Assembly: GCA_965224225.1 (NCBI GenBank)
Contig: CBDCZF010000032.1
Coordinates: forward strand, 203,844 to 267,843
Origin: CAJQQK01 sp965224225
Lineage (GTDB): Bacteria; Pseudomonadota; Alphaproteobacteria; Rhizobiales; Hyphomicrobiaceae
DNA: 64,000 bases
Direction of reading: 5' to 3'
Under the pieces are notes generated by a model. It searched no databases. It was given only the letters and a program-made list of their open reading frames with translations, and was not told where the DNA came from. Positions 9,070-17,283 of the stretch are shown here, one piece after another. The translations under genes and the position numbers were made by a program. Within the stretch, counting starts at the first letter, position 1. Every line of letters begins with the position of its first letter.

Positions 9070-9143
9070 TGGAGCGGGTGAAGGGAATCGAACCCTCGTC
9101 TTAAGCTTGGGAAGCTCCTGCTCTACCATTGAGCTACACCCGC
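9070..9143 (-). tRNA. tRNA-Gly(CCC)
   Basis: On the minus strand the acceptor arm is GCGGGTG/CACCCGC, the D-arm GCTC-AATGGTA-GAGC, the anticodon loop TTCCCAA (anticodon CCC) and the T-arm AGGG-TTCGATT-CCCT. CCA is encoded. The layout closely matches the Gly-CCC tRNA of other bacteria. One end pair of the anticodon stem (G-A) is mismatched. Confidence 0.95.
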
Positions 9144-9354
9144 AGTTCGTTGTGCCTTGTCGTTAGGCTGGTCCTGCGGCAGCGTCAATAGGTTGCGGCT
9201 CGCAAGGTTCATGCGGCCGGCGGACCGACACGCCCAGCGGCTCGAGACACGGCTGACGTCTTCCTAAAATGAAAGTGAATACCGCTTGATGGGCGGCCAT
9301 GGTAAGGCGACGGGCCGTTTGCCATGCGGCTGGCCAATCGAGGAACTAGCGAGC

Positions 9355-10341
9355 GTGAACATCGAATTCAGACGCCCGGGAGATGCAAGTCCGGTCGCAA
9401 AATTTCAGGATCCGGACCGGACGGCCGGCGGCGACGTGCGCGCCAAGGTCGCGCTCGAGGCGCTCGAGACGCTTTGGATCAATACCGGCACGCTCTGCAA
9501 CATCACCTGCATCAACTGCTACATCGAATCGAGCCCGTCGAATGACCGCCTCGAATACATCTCTAGGGACGAAGTATGCGGGCTTCTGGATGAGATCCAA
9601 GCCATGGGGCTTGGCACACGCGAGATCGGCTTTACCGGCGGCGAGCCGTTTTTGAACCCGGACATGCCGGCGATGGCCGAAGAGGCGCTGGCCCGCGGCT
9701 TCGAAGTGCTGATACTCACCAATGCGATGCAGCCCATGCAGCGGCCGCGGGTACGCAGGGAATTGATCCGCCTCAAAGAGACCTTTGGCACCCAACTCAC
9801 CTTGCGCGTTAGCCTCGACCATTACACCAAGGCGCTGCATGAAAAGGAGCGCGGCGAGCGGACCTGGCAAAAGGCGGTCGACGGGCTCGATTGGCTGAGC
9901 GAAAGCGGCTTTACGATCGCAATTGCCGGGCGGACCTGCTGGGACGAAGCGGAAGCGGCGTCACGGGCCGGCTATGGGGCGCTGATCGAGCAGCACGGCT
10001 GGGCGATCGACCCAACCGATGCCGGACAGCTCGTCCTGCTGCCAGAGATGGACGGCTCACACGACGTGCCCGAAATCACCACCGCCTGCTGGGGCATTCT
10101 CGGCAAGCAGCCATCCGAGATGATGTGCGCGACAAGCCGTATGGTGGTCAAGCGCAAGGGCGCCGATCGGCCGGCGATAGTGCCCTGCACGCTATTGCCC
10201 TATCAGCCCGAGTTCGACATGGGTGCGACGCTCGAAGCGGCCGCGAAAGTGGATGGCGGCATGTTCGATAACGGTGCCGTCAAATTGTGCCATGCTCATT
10301 GTGCGAAGTTCTGCGTGCTTGGCGGCGGCAGCTGCTCGTGA
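9355..10341 (+). CDS. radical SAM protein with C-terminal cysteine cluster
   Basis: The radical SAM Cx3Cx2C motif reads CNITCINCY and is followed by the SAM-binding GGEP motif (FTGGEPFLNPD). The C-terminal part has several more Cys (TACWGI, MMCATS, PCTLLPY and CHAHCAKFCVLGGGSC), suggesting at least one auxiliary Fe-S cluster, as in SPASM or twitch-domain enzymes. GTG at 9355 has AGGAA nine bases upstream and is preferred; an in-frame ATG at 9289 would add 22 residues. No precursor peptide or partner gene is next to it, so the substrate is unknown. tRNA-Gly is upstream and a toxin-antitoxin pair downstream. Confidence 0.8.
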   Translation: MNIEFRRPGDASPVAKFQDPDRTAGGDVRAKVALEALETLWINTGTLCNITCINCYIESSPSNDRLEYISRDEVCGLLDEIQAMGLGTREIGFTGGEPFLNPDMPAMAEEALARGFEVLILTNAMQPMQRPRVRRELIRLKETFGTQLTLRVSLDHYTKALHEKERGERTWQKAVDGLDWLSESGFTIAIAGRTCWDEAEAASRAGYGALIEQHGWAIDPTDAGQLVLLPEMDGSHDVPEITTACWGILGKQPSEMMCATSRMVVKRKGADRPAIVPCTLLPYQPEFDMGATLEAAAKVDGGMFDNGAVKLCHAHCAKFCVLGGGSCS

Positions 10342-10416
10342 GCAGCACGCACGCAGATCCAAGTGATGCTGGAAGCTGTGCGTGACCAACGGCGACAGTC
10401 GTGTTAGATTAGCGGT

Positions 10417-10725
10417 ATGATTGTTGACCTCGACAACGAACTGCAGGAATGGCTTGAGCGGGAAGTCAGGGCCGGCAACCTTCCATCCGTGGAAGATGGT
10501 GTGCGTCTGGCTTTAACCGACATGAAAAACATTGCTGACGACGACCTAGCTTGGGCCAAGCCCTATGTAGATGCAGCCCGAGCAAGTGTCGCTTGCGGCG
10601 ACACCCATGACGGCGAGACCATATTGCAGAACTCGAAAAACGAGCTGCTGGCTAAGCGCGAATGGCAACGGTCATCGTTTCCGCTGAGGCTCGCCAAGAC
10701 CTTTGCGATATCGATGATTATTTGA
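10417..10725 (+). CDS. ParD-like antitoxin, possibly with altered C-terminus
   Basis: The 102-residue product starts with a short ribbon-helix-helix-type segment (DLDNELQEWLEREVRAGNLPSVEDGVRLAL) typical of ParD/CopG antitoxins. A charged region follows (ARASVACGDTHDGETILQ) like the toxin-binding tail. Its frame runs 64 bases into the toxin gene. ParD proteins usually stop at or just before the toxin start, so a small indel near the end may have removed the normal stop. It pairs with the frameshifted parE-like gene downstream. Confidence 0.65.
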   Translation: MIVDLDNELQEWLEREVRAGNLPSVEDGVRLALTDMKNIADDDLAWAKPYVDAARASVACGDTHDGETILQNSKNELLAKREWQRSSFPLRLAKTFAISMII

Positions 10726-10966
10726 CCGCCGAGGCAGGCGAGGAACTCGCGAAGGCGTATGCCGGCCGATTCGCGGCTACGCTGCGTCGCCTCGAAGAGT
10801 GGCCGGGTAGCGGGCCACCACGGCCATCACTGGGCCCGACACCAGGATTGTGATTGTTTGGCCGTTCATCATGATCTACGACCACGACAAGTCTGCCGAT
10901 CAGGTTGTTCTGTTGCGTGTCATACATGGTCGACGGCGAATCGCCGAGGCACTGCTCCGGCGGTAA
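10662..10966 (+). pseudogene. ParE-like toxin gene with one frameshift
   Basis: The first frame (ATG 10662) encodes VIVSAEARQDLCDIDDYLT and continues to RRLEEWPGSGPPRPSLG, a normal ParE/RelE N-terminal two thirds. It then reaches a premature TGA at 10851-10853. The missing C-terminal part continues in the -1 frame from about 10838 (DTRIVIVWPFIMIYDHD, then VVLLRVIHGRRRI) to TAA at 10964-10966. This part holds the conserved Arg and hydrophobic strands of ParE. A single-base change near 10829-10838 explains both halves. Either the toxin is inactivated or the base is a sequencing error. Confidence 0.7.
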
Positions 10967-11000
10967 ACTGCGGCACTGGATACGAAAAACCGAAGGCAAC

Positions 11001-11297
11001 ATGACAGACAGCAACACAAACCAGGCAACTCCCGACCAACAGGCAGACAACGACATCACCCGTGTCACGCGCTGGTCATTCGCACCGGGCGCCGAAACCG
11101 GTTTTCACGTCCATGAGATGGACTACGTCGTCGTGCCGATGCTCGACGGGCAGCTAAAGATCGTCTCTCCCGAAGGTGAGGAGACGGTCGCCGAACTCAA
11201 AGCCGGACAATCATACTTCCGCAAGGCCGGTGTTCATCACAACGTGATCAACGCCAACGACTACCCGTTCTCGTTCGTCGAGATCGAGTTCAAGTGA
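11001..11297 (+). CDS. small single-domain cupin
   Basis: The 98-residue protein is one cupin barrel. Motif 1 is seen around GAETGFHVHEMDYVVVPMLDG, with His/His/Glu-like ligands, and motif 2 around GQSYFRKAGVHHNVIN, so a metal site looks possible. Such short cupins act as isomerases, dioxygenases or sugar/acid-binding proteins. ATG at 11001 has GAAGGC upstream. It converges on the DUF4153 gene with 24 bases between stops and follows the toxin-antitoxin remnant. Confidence 0.8.
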   Translation: MTDSNTNQATPDQQADNDITRVTRWSFAPGAETGFHVHEMDYVVVPMLDGQLKIVSPEGEETVAELKAGQSYFRKAGVHHNVINANDYPFSFVEIEFK

Positions 11298-11321
11298 TGC
11301 GACGAGCGGGGCATCCGCTTG

Positions 11322-13235
11322 TCACTCGACCTTGTCGATCAACACCCAGCAGCTCAGGTTTCTTATGGTGCGCACACCCTCTTGCGTGTGAATGGAAACA
11401 TGCGTCACCAGCAGCCGCGCCTTGCCGTTGCCCGAAGCTATGATCAGAGCCGAGGTCCGGCTCGGATCCTCGATGCCGAGACGGGCGGCGCCGGCCGGAT
11501 CGTTCTTGGGCTGCCAGGTGTGGGGACTGGCGGCGATCACGTCGGCAACTTCCGCGAACGAAAAGGTGAAGGTCTGCTTTTCGAAGGTGAACTCTACGCT
11601 TTCTCCGGCAAGGCTCATTTCGACAACGTTATCCGACTCGACGTTCAAACGCATGTCTCTCGTTGGACTGACCGAGAAGGGCCCGATCAGCGCGGTCGCT
11701 CCGTCAACATTATATCGGCCCGTCATGCCGCCGTGATAGTAGCTGTGCCATTCCTTGTTTTCGATCTGGCGTTGTGAATGGCGATAGAGCATGCGCCGTT
11801 CGAGGCCGATGTGGTCGACGAGTGCCAGCACGGACGCGCGCGGAGCACGCCGCTCGCCGAGGCGAAAACCGGTGCCGCTGCGGGCGAGAAGCTTTTCTCT
11901 GAGTTCGCCGGACGCCATGTCGCCGAGCACGTTGAGCTGACCGCTTTCATAGAGCGTATTGATGACGCTGCCGACGCGGGCCTGCTGCTTGGTCGACAGC
12001 CCACCTTGAGGGGCAGCGCGCATGTGGCCGCTGCCGTCGAGCATGCCGGCGCCGGCGAACGTCGCCTTGAGTTCCGCCTCGAGGAAGCCGGCCGGGAATC
12101 CGGTAATGTTGAACGGGCCCGCCATGGAAATGACCAGGAAGGCGAGGAGTGATCCGGTGATGATGCGCAGATCGCGCCACTTCTCCGAAAACGAGAAAGC
12201 AACGGCGACGATCGCAAGCCACAAACCGATCAGCACCAGCACATAGCGCCCGGGCGTCAGGTTGTAGGTCGAAATTCGCTCGATCAGCCCAACGCACAGC
12301 AACACCAGCGGCACCAGGGTCAGCGCGAACCAGAAACGCCAGAAAAAACGCACGAGACTGCCGCCGGTTTCCCGGATCGGCCAGGCCATCAACCCCGTGA
12401 GTACGCCGGCGGCGGCAAATCCCGACACCATCCAGCCGATCTTGCCTTTCGGCAACTCGAAGACGAGGCCGATCTTGGCGGCATAGGCGTACAGGATCAC
12501 CGTGTAGGCCAGGATCAGCGGGATCAGCAGGTTTCTGACGAGAGTGATGACCCCGGCGAAAACGACCTGGTCATGGACAAGCGTCGCGCGCTCCGCACTA
12601 CTGCCATGGGCAGCAAGCGGCATCACCGGCGCAAGCGAAAGCCAGACGATCGGCGCCACGAAGCATGCGGCAATGATCCAGATCTCTTCGACCAGCGCCC
12701 GCATCAACCGCGTCAGAAACAGGTAATCGATCGTCGACAGGATCAGCGACAGCCCGCCGCCAAGGATGAACAGAGCGATGCCGGCATAGGCGCTGGCCAC
12801 CCAGAGGTCATGATTGAATGCCCAGTAGCCCGCATCATCGCGGCGGGAGCCGAGGAACGGCACGACGGCGACCGCGAAAACGAGCGCCGTAAGATAAATG
12901 CCGAGCAAGAGGTCGATCGCCTCGCCGAACCAGAAGATCAACGCGGCCGGGACGCCTGCAATTAGCGAAATCGCAAGCCTTTGCGCAGCCGGCCAGTTGT
13001 GCCTTTCACCGAACAGGCTTGCCGAAAATCCCGCTAGGCCGAAGCAGAAAGAAGCGATGATCAGATCGAAAATGAGGTTGGAATTATAGAAGCCGGAGTT
13101 CTTGTTCGCGACCAGCAGGGCGAGCACCGTGGCGACGCTTACAGCAGCCGCCGCAACCGGAAAACGCTGGAACGCAACCCCCGGCCTGACCATCGCCAGA
13201 ATGCGCCACCACCAGTTTTCGAAGAGCAGTCTCAT
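11322..13235 (-). CDS. DUF4153-domain integral membrane protein
   Basis: The 637-residue product has about ten to twelve hydrophobic segments in its first ~410 residues. The DUF4153-type core is recognisable around YWAFNHDLWVASAYAG and LSTIDYLFLTRL. The last ~200 residues are hydrophilic (VINTLYESGQLNVLGD and beyond) and probably form an extracytoplasmic or cytosolic domain. The molecular role of DUF4153 proteins is not established; some are linked to cell-envelope processes. It is divergent from the AOR operon, with 310 bases between starts. Confidence 0.75.
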   Translation of the reverse strand: MRLLFENWWWRILAMVRPGVAFQRFPVAAAAVSVATVLALLVANKNSGFYNSNLIFDLIIASFCFGLAGFSASLFGERHNWPAAQRLAISLIAGVPAALIFWFGEAIDLLLGIYLTALVFAVAVVPFLGSRRDDAGYWAFNHDLWVASAYAGIALFILGGGLSLILSTIDYLFLTRLMRALVEEIWIIAACFVAPIVWLSLAPVMPLAAHGSSAERATLVHDQVVFAGVITLVRNLLIPLILAYTVILYAYAAKIGLVFELPKGKIGWMVSGFAAAGVLTGLMAWPIRETGGSLVRFFWRFWFALTLVPLVLLCVGLIERISTYNLTPGRYVLVLIGLWLAIVAVAFSFSEKWRDLRIITGSLLAFLVISMAGPFNITGFPAGFLEAELKATFAGAGMLDGSGHMRAAPQGGLSTKQQARVGSVINTLYESGQLNVLGDMASGELREKLLARSGTGFRLGERRAPRASVLALVDHIGLERRMLYRHSQRQIENKEWHSYYHGGMTGRYNVDGATALIGPFSVSPTRDMRLNVESDNVVEMSLAGESVEFTFEKQTFTFSFAEVADVIAASPHTWQPKNDPAGAARLGIEDPSRTSALIIASGNGKARLLVTHVSIHTQEGVRTIRNLSCWVLIDKVE

Positions 13236-13419
13236 GCCTGCCGCCTTCCGCGTTGCAATTCAGAGATGAATAGTATTGCCGCCTGGTTTGACCGCAACAT
13301 GTTCGACGACCCGCCGGAGCCGGCAAACCGGTTCGTTCGCTAATGCACCGGAGGCACTCGCAACTCACATTTCCAACGCCGCTTGAGAGCACCTTATCGC
13401 CGCCCTTCCGCCTACTGCA

Positions 13420-13442
13420 AACCGGTGTGCCACACACCGGTT
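13420..13442. promoter_or_regulatory. perfect 10-bp inverted repeat upstream of the AOR operon
   Basis: The arms AACCGGTGTG and CACACCGGTT are separated by CCA. The element lies 103 bases upstream of the ferredoxin start, in the 310-base region between divergent genes. Neither flanking gene ends here, so it is not a terminator; an operator or leader hairpin is likely. A good ribosome site (GGGAGAAG) precedes the ferredoxin gene. I see nothing else clear in this gap. Confidence 0.45.
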
Positions 13443-13545
13443 CTACCTGGCCCGAAGAATTGTTTGGAAGGCTTCCAAAAGACTGAGAAATGTATAGAGT
13501 GTCGCCAAGATCGCCGTTCAGTTCGCAAGTCTAGGGAGAAGACAT

Positions 13546-14037
13546 ATGCTCAAAGCGCTGGTGATTGATCCGGGCAAATGCACAGGCTGCAAACAATGCG
13601 AGATGGCCTGTTCATATGAAAACGAGGGGCTGATAAACCCGTCGAAATCTCGCATCCGGGTCTTTGATTTCCACGAAGAAGCGCGCTTTGTTCCCTATAC
13701 CTGCACCCAGTGCGACGAAGCCTGGTGCCAGCAGGCCTGTCCGGTGAACGCGATCACCACGGACGCAATGGGCGTCAAGATCGTCAGCGACAACCTGTGC
13801 GTCGGCTGCAAGGTCTGCACGATCGCCTGCCCGTTCGGCACGGTCAATTACAACGCATCGACCGGCAAGGTCATCAAGTGCGACTTGTGCCAGGGCAATC
13901 CGGCCTGCGCCGATGCCTGCCCGACCGATGCGATCACCTATCAGGACGTCGAGCAGACCGGCTACGACAAGATGAAGGTGTGGGCTGGCAGAATGGGCGC
14001 CTCGGTTGAAGCCGACGGGCCGAATACACCTGCCTGA
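13546..14037 (+). CDS. aorA: ferredoxin-like electron-transfer subunit of aldehyde oxidoreductase
   Basis: The 163-residue protein has sixteen Cys in four ferredoxin motifs: C12/15/18/22, C53/56/61/65, C85/88/91/95 and C112/115/121/125. It should bind four [4Fe-4S] clusters. Size and motif layout match the small electron-wire subunit AorA of the tungsten AOR of Aromatoleum (established family) and related HycB/DmsB-type subunits. It probably passes electrons between the tungsten subunit encoded next and the FAD subunit. GGGAGAAG upstream of ATG 13546 is a strong ribosome site, and it is the first gene of the operon. Confidence 0.88.
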   Translation: MLKALVIDPGKCTGCKQCEMACSYENEGLINPSKSRIRVFDFHEEARFVPYTCTQCDEAWCQQACPVNAITTDAMGVKIVSDNLCVGCKVCTIACPFGTVNYNASTGKVIKCDLCQGNPACADACPTDAITYQDVEQTGYDKMKVWAGRMGASVEADGPNTPA

Positions 14038-14114
14038 TCGGCGCACTCAATTTCCGTTCATCCGACCGACATTACTGCGCCCGATGGCGCAACCGACATC
14101 AAGGGAGACATCTC

Positions 14115-15962
14115 ATGGGCTGGACCGGCAAGATCCTCCGGATCGACCTCACCAACGGCACCATCAAAACCGAACCGCTCAACATGGAGTGGGCGGACAA
14201 GTACCTCGGCCAACGCGGCCTCGCCTCGAAGTACCTCGCAGAAGAGGTCGACCCCAAGACCGATGCGCTCGGCCCTGACAACAAGTTCATTTTCGCAACC
14301 GGCCCGCTGACCGGCACCTGTGCTTCGACCGGCGGGCGCTATTCGGTGATTACCAAGGGTCCGCTGACCGGCGCCATCGCCTGCTCGAACTCCGGCGGCT
14401 ACTGGGGTGCCGAGCTCAAGTTCGCCGGCTGGGATATGGTGATCCTCGAAGGCAAATCACCGAAGCCCGTCTATCTGACGATCTTCGATGACGACGTACA
14501 GATCCGTGATGCCGGTGCGATCTGGGGCAAGTCGGTCTGGGATGCCGACAAGTGGATCAAGAGCACCCATCAGGATCCGATGATCCATGTCTCCGGGATT
14601 GGCGTCGCCGGCGAGAACGAAGTGCTCTATGCCTGCGTCGTCAACGACCTGCACCGGGCGGCCGGCCGCTCGGGCGTTGGCGCGGTGCTCGGCTCCAAGA
14701 ACGTCAAAGCCGTGGCCGTACGCGGCACCGGCGGCGTCTCGGTCAAGGACTTCAAGGCCTTCATGAAGGCGACCAACGACGGCAAGAAGGTTCTCAAAGA
14801 GAACGCCGTCACCGGCCAGGGCCTGCCGACGTTCGGCACCCAGGTTCTGATGAACGTCATCAACGAATCCGGTGCCCTGCCGACGCGCAACAGCCGCGAG
14901 GTTCAGTTCGAAGGTGCCAAGGACATCTCGGCCGAAGCCATGGCCGAACCGCGCCGTACCGATGGCAAGCCGAACCTGCTCACCAACCAGGCCTGCTTCG
15001 GGTGCACGATCGCCTGCGGGCGCATTTCGAAAATCGACGAGAGCCACTACACGATCCGCAACAAGCCCGAATACTGGCATGCCTCCGGCGGCCTGGAATA
15101 CGAAGCGGCCTGGGCGCTTGGCGCTGCAACCGGCGTCAATGATCTCGATGCACTGACCTACACCAACTTCGTGTGTAACGAGCAGGCCGTCGACCCGATC
15201 TCGTTCGGCGCGACGGTCGCGGCCGCCATGGAACTCTACGAGGCCGGCATCATTACCTCTGAGACAACCGGTGGACTCGAGCTCAAGTTCGGCTCGGCCG
15301 AAGCGCTGACCAAGGCGGTCGAGTTGGTCGGCAAGGCCGAAGGCTTCGGCAAGGAGCTTGGCATGGGCTCGGCCAGGCTGACGGCCAAGTACGGCAAGCC
15401 GGAACTCGCCATGACGGTCAAGAGCCAGGAGTTCCCGGCTTACGATCCGCGCGGTATCCAGGGCATGGGGCTGACCTATGCAACGTCGAACCGCGGCGCC
15501 TGTCACCTGCGCTCCTACACAGTGTCATCGGAAATCCTCGGGGTGCCCGAGAAGACCGACCCGCTGGTCACCGAAGGCAAGGCAGCGCTGGTCAAGGCCT
15601 TCCAGGACGCAACCGCCGCCGTCGATTCCACGGGGCTCTGCGTCTTCACGACGTTTGCCTGGACGCTCGACGACATCGCGCCGCAAGTCGATGCCGCCTG
15701 CACCGGCGAGTGGACGACGGAGCGGATGCTCGAGCTTGGTGAGCGGATCTGGAACATGGAGCGCCAGTTCAACAACCAGGCCGGCTTCACAGCTGCCGAC
15801 GACAGGCTTCCCGACCGGCTCGTCAAGGAAGCCGCCAAGACCGGCCCGGCCCAGGGCCTCGTCAGCGGTATCGAAAAGATGCTGCCGGAATACTACGAGT
15901 TGCGCGGCTGGACGCCGGAAGGTGTTCCGACCAACGAGACGCTCGACCGCCTGGCGGTGTAG
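14115..15962 (+). CDS. aorB: tungsten-dependent aldehyde:ferredoxin oxidoreductase, catalytic subunit
   Basis: The 615-residue protein is full length for the AOR family, which oxidises aldehydes to carboxylic acids at a tungsten-bis-pterin site. The N-terminal pterin-binding domain shows ATGPLTGT, GRYSVITKGP and GGYWGAELKFAGWD. The family signature GRSGVGAVLGSKNVKA spans about residues 184-199. The [4Fe-4S] ligands fit C294, C297, C301 (ACFGCTIACG) and C509 (GLCVF). The motif DPRGIQGMGLTYATSNRGAC is also typical. GGGAGA precedes ATG 14115. Flanked by an AorA-like ferredoxin and, further down, an FAD subunit, it fits the AorABC type that uses NAD or other carriers. Benzaldehyde-like substrates are possible but not proven. 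Confidence 0.93.
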   Translation: MGWTGKILRIDLTNGTIKTEPLNMEWADKYLGQRGLASKYLAEEVDPKTDALGPDNKFIFATGPLTGTCASTGGRYSVITKGPLTGAIACSNSGGYWGAELKFAGWDMVILEGKSPKPVYLTIFDDDVQIRDAGAIWGKSVWDADKWIKSTHQDPMIHVSGIGVAGENEVLYACVVNDLHRAAGRSGVGAVLGSKNVKAVAVRGTGGVSVKDFKAFMKATNDGKKVLKENAVTGQGLPTFGTQVLMNVINESGALPTRNSREVQFEGAKDISAEAMAEPRRTDGKPNLLTNQACFGCTIACGRISKIDESHYTIRNKPEYWHASGGLEYEAAWALGAATGVNDLDALTYTNFVCNEQAVDPISFGATVAAAMELYEAGIITSETTGGLELKFGSAEALTKAVELVGKAEGFGKELGMGSARLTAKYGKPELAMTVKSQEFPAYDPRGIQGMGLTYATSNRGACHLRSYTVSSEILGVPEKTDPLVTEGKAALVKAFQDATAAVDSTGLCVFTTFAWTLDDIAPQVDAACTGEWTTERMLELGERIWNMERQFNNQAGFTAADDRLPDRLVKEAAKTGPAQGLVSGIEKMLPEYYELRGWTPEGVPTNETLDRLAV

Positions 15963-16035
15963 CAACATGGCGGTCCAGCGCTGGCAGCCGCCGGCGCTGG
16001 ACTGTGCCTTTGCTACCGAATATAGTCATTTCTAA

Positions 16036-16050
16036 CTGAGTATAACTCAG
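16036..16050. promoter_or_regulatory. palindrome CTGAGT-ATA-ACTCAG upstream of the AAA ATPase gene
   Basis: A perfect 6-3-6 inverted repeat lies in an AT-rich 124-base gap between aorB and the ATPase gene. It is followed by TATACT- and TATATT-like elements up to the GTG start, so an internal promoter is likely. The core TGAGTNNNACTCA also occurs at 43666-43680 upstream of the ali/bad-like operon. Confidence 0.45.
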
Positions 16051-16086
16051 AGACGATATACTTTGGTATATTTGGCTATATAACCC

Positions 16087-17283
16087 GTGGATCCCGTCCG
16101 AAATCCGTTCGCACCAGGTGCCGGTAGCCAGCCACCGGAACTTGCCGGTCGCGATGACATCATCGAGCGCGCCGAGGTTGCCATCCAGCGCGCCCTGATC
16201 GGACGCTACGACAAATCGCAAATCCTGCTCGGCCTGCGCGGCACGGGTAAGACGGTGCTTCTCAACCGGATCGATGCACTCGCCGAGCAGCACGGCCACA
16301 TCACATCGTTCATCGAAGCGCCGGACGACCGGACATTGATCGAACTGCTCTATCCGCGCGTTCACACCGCACTGCGCCGGCTATCGACAATCGAAAGCGC
16401 AAAAACTGCTGCACACGCTGCCTGGCAGGCACTGAAGGCGATCGCAGCAGCATTCAAGATCACGGTAGGTGACGTGACGATAGCCGTCGATCCCGAACCG
16501 GGTGTCGCCGACAGCGGCAATCTCGAATTCGACCTCGTCGACCTGTTCGTGAACGTCGGCGAAGCGGCCAAGGCGGCGGGTACCGGCTGGACCTTGCTGA
16601 TCGACGAGATCCAGTACCTGACCGAACCGGAACTTGCCGCGGTTATCGTTGCCATGCATCGCATCAACCAGAAGGCCTTGCCGGTGCTGTTCTTCGGCGC
16701 CGGCCTGCCGCAGGTCGCCGCTCTTTCGGGCGATGCCAAATCCTATGCCGAACGCCTGTTCGACTTTCCCAATATCGGGCCGCTTTCAGGAGAAGCTGCA
16801 AGCGCCGCTATCCGCGAGCCGATCGAAGCCGAGGGCGAGGCGATCACGGACGATGCCTTGGCCGCCATTATCGAAAGGACGGACGGCTATCCCTATTTCA
16901 TCCAGGAATGGGGCTATCAGACCTGGAACGTGGCGGAACGCTCACCGTTCACGCTGACCGATGTCGAGGCGGCCTCGATGGCGGTGCTTGCCCGGCTCGA
17001 TGCCGGCTTCTTCCGGGTACGTTTCGACCGGCTGACGCCGAAGGAGCGCGAATACGTGCTCGCCATGGCAAGCCTCGGCAAGGGCCCCTACCGGTCCGGC
17101 GACGTCGCCGACCGTCTCGGTGAAAGTATGCAGCGTCTTGGCCCGAGACGTGCCAAGATCATCAACAAGGGCATGATCTATGCGCCGGCGCACGGCGATA
17201 TTGCCTTTACGGTCCCGATGTTCGAAGATTTCCTGACGCGCACATACGGCGACGATGTCCGATCATTCTCTGGAGGTAAATGA
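16087..17283 (+). CDS. AAA+/STAND-type ATPase inside the AOR operon
   Basis: The 398-residue protein has a Walker A motif (GLRGTGKTVLL) near residue 50 and a Walker B-like motif (TLLIDEIQYL) near 178, with a sensor-like segment PVLFFGAGLP. The C-terminal third (LTPKEREYVLAMASLGKGPYRSGDVADRLG) looks like a winged helix. The overall plan matches Orc1/Cdc6-like bacterial ATPases, often labelled ATP-binding protein. The start is GTG at 16087 with no evident ribosome site and promoter-like AT-rich DNA immediately upstream, so translation may be leaderless. It overlaps the FAD subunit gene by four bases (ATGA), implying coupled expression. A role in cofactor insertion, complex assembly or regulation is inference. 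Confidence 0.85.
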   Translation: MDPVRNPFAPGAGSQPPELAGRDDIIERAEVAIQRALIGRYDKSQILLGLRGTGKTVLLNRIDALAEQHGHITSFIEAPDDRTLIELLYPRVHTALRRLSTIESAKTAAHAAWQALKAIAAAFKITVGDVTIAVDPEPGVADSGNLEFDLVDLFVNVGEAAKAAGTGWTLLIDEIQYLTEPELAAVIVAMHRINQKALPVLFFGAGLPQVAALSGDAKSYAERLFDFPNIGPLSGEAASAAIREPIEAEGEAITDDALAAIIERTDGYPYFIQEWGYQTWNVAERSPFTLTDVEAASMAVLARLDAGFFRVRFDRLTPKEREYVLAMASLGKGPYRSGDVADRLGESMQRLGPRRAKIINKGMIYAPAHGDIAFTVPMFEDFLTRTYGDDVRSFSGGK

